A DNA stretch of 33,144 nt from Bdellovibrionales bacterium RIFOXYD1_FULL_55_31 (GTDB lineage: Bacteria; Bdellovibrionota; UBA1018). Below are positions 30,896 to 33,144 of the stretch, in pieces. The notes beneath the pieces were generated by a model. The model was not told where the DNA came from. It searched no databases and saw only the letters and a list, made by a program, of their open reading frames with translations. The number at the start of each line of letters is the position of its first letter. Positions within the stretch are counted from its first letter, which is position 1. Position numbers and translations under genes: made by a program. Location of the stretch: NCBI GenBank assembly GCA_001770175.1, contig MEQK01000037.1, positions 23,305 through 56,448 on the forward strand. Direction: 5' to 3'.

Positions 30896-31664
30896 GTCGC
30901 AATCCTTTCTTTAGCAAGACTATTCCAAGCAGGATGAAGGGGATACTGAAAAGCTGGCCGAAATTGACGGGAAGGGAGAGTTCCGAGGTGACTTGCGCCT
31001 CCTTGAGGAATTCGATGAAGAAGCGAAGCGTGAATACACCGACGAGAAATGAACCGAACAGAAACCCCGGGGTTTCGTCGGAACGCCGCCTCCAGTAATG
31101 CCACGAGACAAAAAGAAAGACGAGCAGATAAGCCAGCGCTTCATAGATTTGCGTGGGGTGCCTCGGGATCGCGTCAACGCGCGTGAAAACAAAAGCCCAC
31201 GGCAGATCAGTTGGTTTACCGACAATCTCCGAGTTCATGAGATTTCCGAGGCGAACGAAGGCAGCGCCGAGCGTTACGGGAATCGTGAGCCGGTCGAGGA
31301 GCCATAAATAAGACTTCTCGAAAGAGCGGCGGCGCTTAAATAAGTAAAGCGCGATCAGGACTCCGAGGACCGCGCCGTGACTCGCCAGCCCGCCTTCCCA
31401 GACTTTGAGGATGCGGACGGGATCCCGGAGGTAAATGCCGGGCTCATAAAACAGCGTGTGCCCCAGCCGGGCGCCGATGAGGACGCCGAAAAACAAATAG
31501 TTCAGCAGCGGGTCAAGCTTATAAAGCGGGACTTTTTCCACTGAAAAAATCCAGCGCATGATTCGATACCCGAAAAGGAATGCCGCGACGAAGAAGAGGC
31601 CATACCAGCGAATGTGCAGGCTGCCAAAGGTGATCGCATCGGGGCTGGGGTTCCAGGTGATCAT
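30840..31664 (-). CDS. lgt: Prolipoprotein diacylglyceryl transferase
   Basis: A 274-residue, seven-TM enzyme that adds diacylglycerol to the lipobox cysteine of prolipoproteins. Conserved segments are ITFGSLHIRWYGLFFVAAFL, GARLGHTLFYEP, WEGGLASHGAVLG, the Lgt signature RLGNLMNSEIVGKPTDLPWA, and RHPTQIYEALAY. The C-terminal tail is basic (KKGLRHERKRNENTVPRKQK), slightly longer than usual, and contains the ribosome site and start of the osmC-like gene. It is divergent from the rhodanese gene, and the 131-base space between them holds two palindromes. Confidence 0.93.
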   Translation of the reverse strand: MITWNPSPDAITFGSLHIRWYGLFFVAAFLFGYRIMRWIFSVEKVPLYKLDPLLNYLFFGVLIGARLGHTLFYEPGIYLRDPVRILKVWEGGLASHGAVLGVLIALYLFKRRRSFEKSYLWLLDRLTIPVTLGAAFVRLGNLMNSEIVGKPTDLPWAFVFTRVDAIPRHPTQIYEALAYLLVFLFVSWHYWRRRSDETPGFLFGSFLVGVFTLRFFIEFLKEAQVTSELSLPVNFGQLFSIPFILLGIVLLKKGLRHERKRNENTVPRKQKGHR

Positions 31665-31711
31665 TTTGTTTCTTCCACAATTCTATTTGCGTCGATTCGG
31701 GCGGCAGCGCA

Positions 31712-31725
31712 ACCGATATATCGGT
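31712..31725. promoter_or_regulatory. 14-base perfect palindrome between lgt and the rhodanese gene
   Basis: ACCGATATATCGGT reads the same on both strands, lying between the two divergent genes. Possible operator. Confidence 0.5.
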
Positions 31726-31732
31726 CGTTCTC

Positions 31733-31756
31733 CTATTCAAGAATTATCTTGAATAG
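31733..31756. promoter_or_regulatory. Operator-like inverted repeat before the rhodanese gene
   Basis: CTATTCAAG (31733-31741) and CTTGAATAG (31748-31756) are perfect 9-base arms with a 6-base spacer, a layout seen in ArsR/SmtB-type and similar operators. The right arm overlaps a candidate -35. Confidence 0.6.
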
Positions 31757-31777
31757 TGGTGCTGGGTCAAGTAATAT
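31749..31777 (+). promoter_or_regulatory. Candidate rhodanese promoter
   Basis: TTGAAT (31749-31754), a 17-base spacer, and TAATAT (31772-31777). It would give a leader of only about 12 bases, so the true promoter may differ. Confidence 0.35.
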
Positions 31778-31795
31778 TCCACCAGGAGATTTGAA

Positions 31796-32137
31796 ATGGC
31801 ATATTGGAACATTTGGTTGCCCCTCGTTATCCTGGCCGCCTATCTCGTTTGGAAAAGGGTGAGAATGCGACGTGTGCAGAGCTTGATCGCGGCTCCCTCC
31901 ACGTTCATCATTGACGTGCGAACCCGGGCGGAATTCGCGTCGGGAGCGAACGAAAAGAGCCTCAACATCCCGCTTGATGAGCTTCCCGTCAAAATCGCTC
32001 AGCTGGACCGTCGCCGGCCAATCGTCGTTTGTTGCGCCTCGGGAGGCCGCAGCGCGCTTGCCGCGGCGATGTTGAGAAATAACGGCTTCGCCCAGGTTAC
32101 AAATGCCGGGGCCTGGACCAATACGTGTGCGTGCTAA
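31796..32137 (+). CDS. Membrane-anchored rhodanese-like protein
   Basis: A 113-residue protein with one N-terminal TM helix (IWLPLVILAAYLVW) and a single rhodanese domain: FIIDVRTRAEFASGA, LNIPLDELPVKI, and the active-site loop VVCCASGGRSALAA with its persulfide-forming Cys. It ends NAGAWTNTCAC, with an added CxC. It may carry sulfane sulfur at the membrane. The ATG has AGGAG seven bases upstream. It is monocistronic, and its stop overlaps the end of the next convergent gene by four bases. Regulation by a thiol-responsive repressor is possible given the upstream inverted repeat. Confidence 0.85.
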   Translation: MAYWNIWLPLVILAAYLVWKRVRMRRVQSLIAAPSTFIIDVRTRAEFASGANEKSLNIPLDELPVKIAQLDRRRPIVVCCASGGRSALAAAMLRNNGFAQVTNAGAWTNTCAC

Positions 32138-32859
32138 AACTCAACCAAATGCTTGTAGTGCCGCAAATGTCCCAAGAATGTTTCTTTCAGCATGGGTCGA
32201 ACGATCCAATTAGGTATAAGAACTCCGCTCATCCGAAGACGATGCGCTGAATGGAACGTGAGCAAAGTCGAACCGGTGTCATACGCGATCATCTCCAGTT
32301 TTCCCAAATCGGCTTCGGTGGTGCCGTTATCAGAGTGATAGACGCGCCAATACACTGTTGATCGGCCGACGGCATATTCTATTTGCTCGGCCTTCGTCAT
32401 GTCCTGATTCTGTAGGGGAGCGCACAGAACCATTCTCTCGACTTGGCGGACAGGTAACCCGAGCGCATTCTTTTCCACGACGCGAACCTGGCCGCCGATG
32501 TACTGGCGTAGCTTCTGCCCCCATTCGTGAATAGGAAACGATACAGAGAACGTTTCGAACGGAATTGGAATTAGGATTTGCGAGATTTCCACGGCAAAAG
32601 GTGCACTTGGCTCGGAAATCGACGGTTGAATCGATTGTACATAGGTCCACGCGGCCCCTTTCAGCAGGTCACTCGGTGAGAGACGTTGGAGTAGGTCCTG
32701 AATTTCGGATGGAATCAATTCCTGGTAGCCCTTCACAAGAGCTACAAAATCCCAATCCTGCGGTTCAGGATCGCGTGTGATCGGTATTTGGTCGGAAGCC
32801 CCGGCGCTTGTGATGGTTCCCAATAAGAACATTCCTGCAATGTACGTCTGGTATTTCAT
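32134..32859 (-). CDS. Secreted SRPBCC/START-like hypothetical protein
   Basis: A 241-residue protein with signal MKYQTYIAGMFLLGTITSAG and cleavage near residue 20 (ASDQ...). The mature part has a helical start and then strands such as VRVVEKNALGLPVRQVERMV, YAVGRSTVYWRVYH and STLLTFHSAHRLRMSG, ending in an amphipathic helix near LKETFLGHLRHYKHLV. The overall strand-strand-long-helix order recalls SRPBCC/START lipid-binding domains, but no motif proves it. The ATG at 32859 is chosen because the signal peptide begins there; a GTG at 32904 would add 15 residues before it. It faces the rhodanese gene tail to tail. Confidence 0.55.
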   Translation of the reverse strand: MKYQTYIAGMFLLGTITSAGASDQIPITRDPEPQDWDFVALVKGYQELIPSEIQDLLQRLSPSDLLKGAAWTYVQSIQPSISEPSAPFAVEISQILIPIPFETFSVSFPIHEWGQKLRQYIGGQVRVVEKNALGLPVRQVERMVLCAPLQNQDMTKAEQIEYAVGRSTVYWRVYHSDNGTTEADLGKLEMIAYDTGSTLLTFHSAHRLRMSGVLIPNWIVRPMLKETFLGHLRHYKHLVEF

Positions 32860-32904
32860 GCAGCAGTGGTACGATACATTACGCGTCGTGTCTAGGAGGG
32901 CCAC

Positions 32905-33144
32905 AAACTGGAGTAACGGTCATCATCCTCGATTGGCTCAATCCCATTCGTTGTTCGCCATCAAAATTCAATAAAAGACTTACTACTCGCCCCACGAACG
33001 GCCAGTTAGTTCAGACGCATGGGCGGCTTTCACATTCACTAGTTTGCGGCTGTCGCCTCGTTAAAGGTGCCATTCTGGGATTTTGTTGAAACGGTCGCGG
33101 GTTCGACAGAATGCTTAGTCTTGCGATCCGAGACGCCTTTCCTC
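32905..33144. other. Non-coding right edge
   Basis: No open frame, RNA gene, terminator or repeat could be supported here. The 3' end runs out of the window, so a feature that continues beyond may be missed. Confidence 0.5.

Noticed and set aside
31733-31756. BigR/SqrR operator before the rhodanese
   Set aside because: The published-type ATTC-N8-GAAT spacing is not met (12 bases here), so only a general operator-like repeat is called.
33093-33110. tRNA T-arm-like GGGTTCGA
   Set aside because: The bases on each side do not pair and no acceptor or anticodon arm is found upstream.

Overview
The window is a dense, moderately GC-rich stretch of bacterial chromosome from a diderm (Gram-negative-type) organism. 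Two TolC-type outer-membrane channels, an RND pump, Lgt and several proteins with secretion signals support the outer membrane. Genes sit in long operons with many 4-base ATGA start/stop overlaps. An Ehr-type membrane complex and hgcAB suggest an anaerobic or facultative lifestyle, perhaps a deltaproteobacterial-like lineage. The lineage cannot be fixed from this sequence alone. No rRNA, tRNA, CRISPR array, prophage or intact IS element was seen.

Left part (1-2342): the tail of a probable nitroreductase-family protein, a TauE/SafE (DsbD_2-type) membrane transporter, a secreted beta-barrel-like hypothetical and a STAS-domain protein. Positions 2365-9664 (minus strand) form a six-gene operon for an energy-converting-hydrogenase-related (Ehr) complex. 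It has two antiporter-like subunits, NuoH-like and NuoK-like subunits, a NuoC/D-like large subunit that has lost all four Ni-Fe cysteines, and a ferredoxin/NuoB-like fusion. A small PilZ-like hypothetical is divergent to it.

Centre (10213-16567): an RND permease, a TolC protein and an ArsR repressor form a minus-strand operon. It diverges from hgcA-hgcB, the corrinoid protein and ferredoxin needed for mercury methylation. The two operons appear to share one 26-base ArsR-type palindrome that covers both -10 elements. This makes a candidate co-regulated module for mercury methylation plus efflux, with the pump lacking a local periplasmic adaptor. It is the most interesting feature of the window.

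From 23589 down to 16526 (minus strand) seven tightly packed genes run folB, folKP (fused), folC, a secreted HEAT-repeat protein with a SelO-like N-terminal region, a type III polyketide synthase, a His-rich four-TM membrane protein and a UbiG-like methyltransferase. The last three probably make and modify a lipid-like aromatic.

Right part: a gene-poor gap of about 390 bases holds a nested inverted-repeat element (23686-23884) and a 16-base palindrome. Then a TetR-led operon (23979-30499) encodes a TolC, HlyD adaptor, split YbhF-type ATPase pair and two YbhS/YbhR-type permeases. OsmC and Lgt genes (minus strand), a membrane-anchored rhodanese with upstream palindromes, and a secreted hypothetical protein finish the window.
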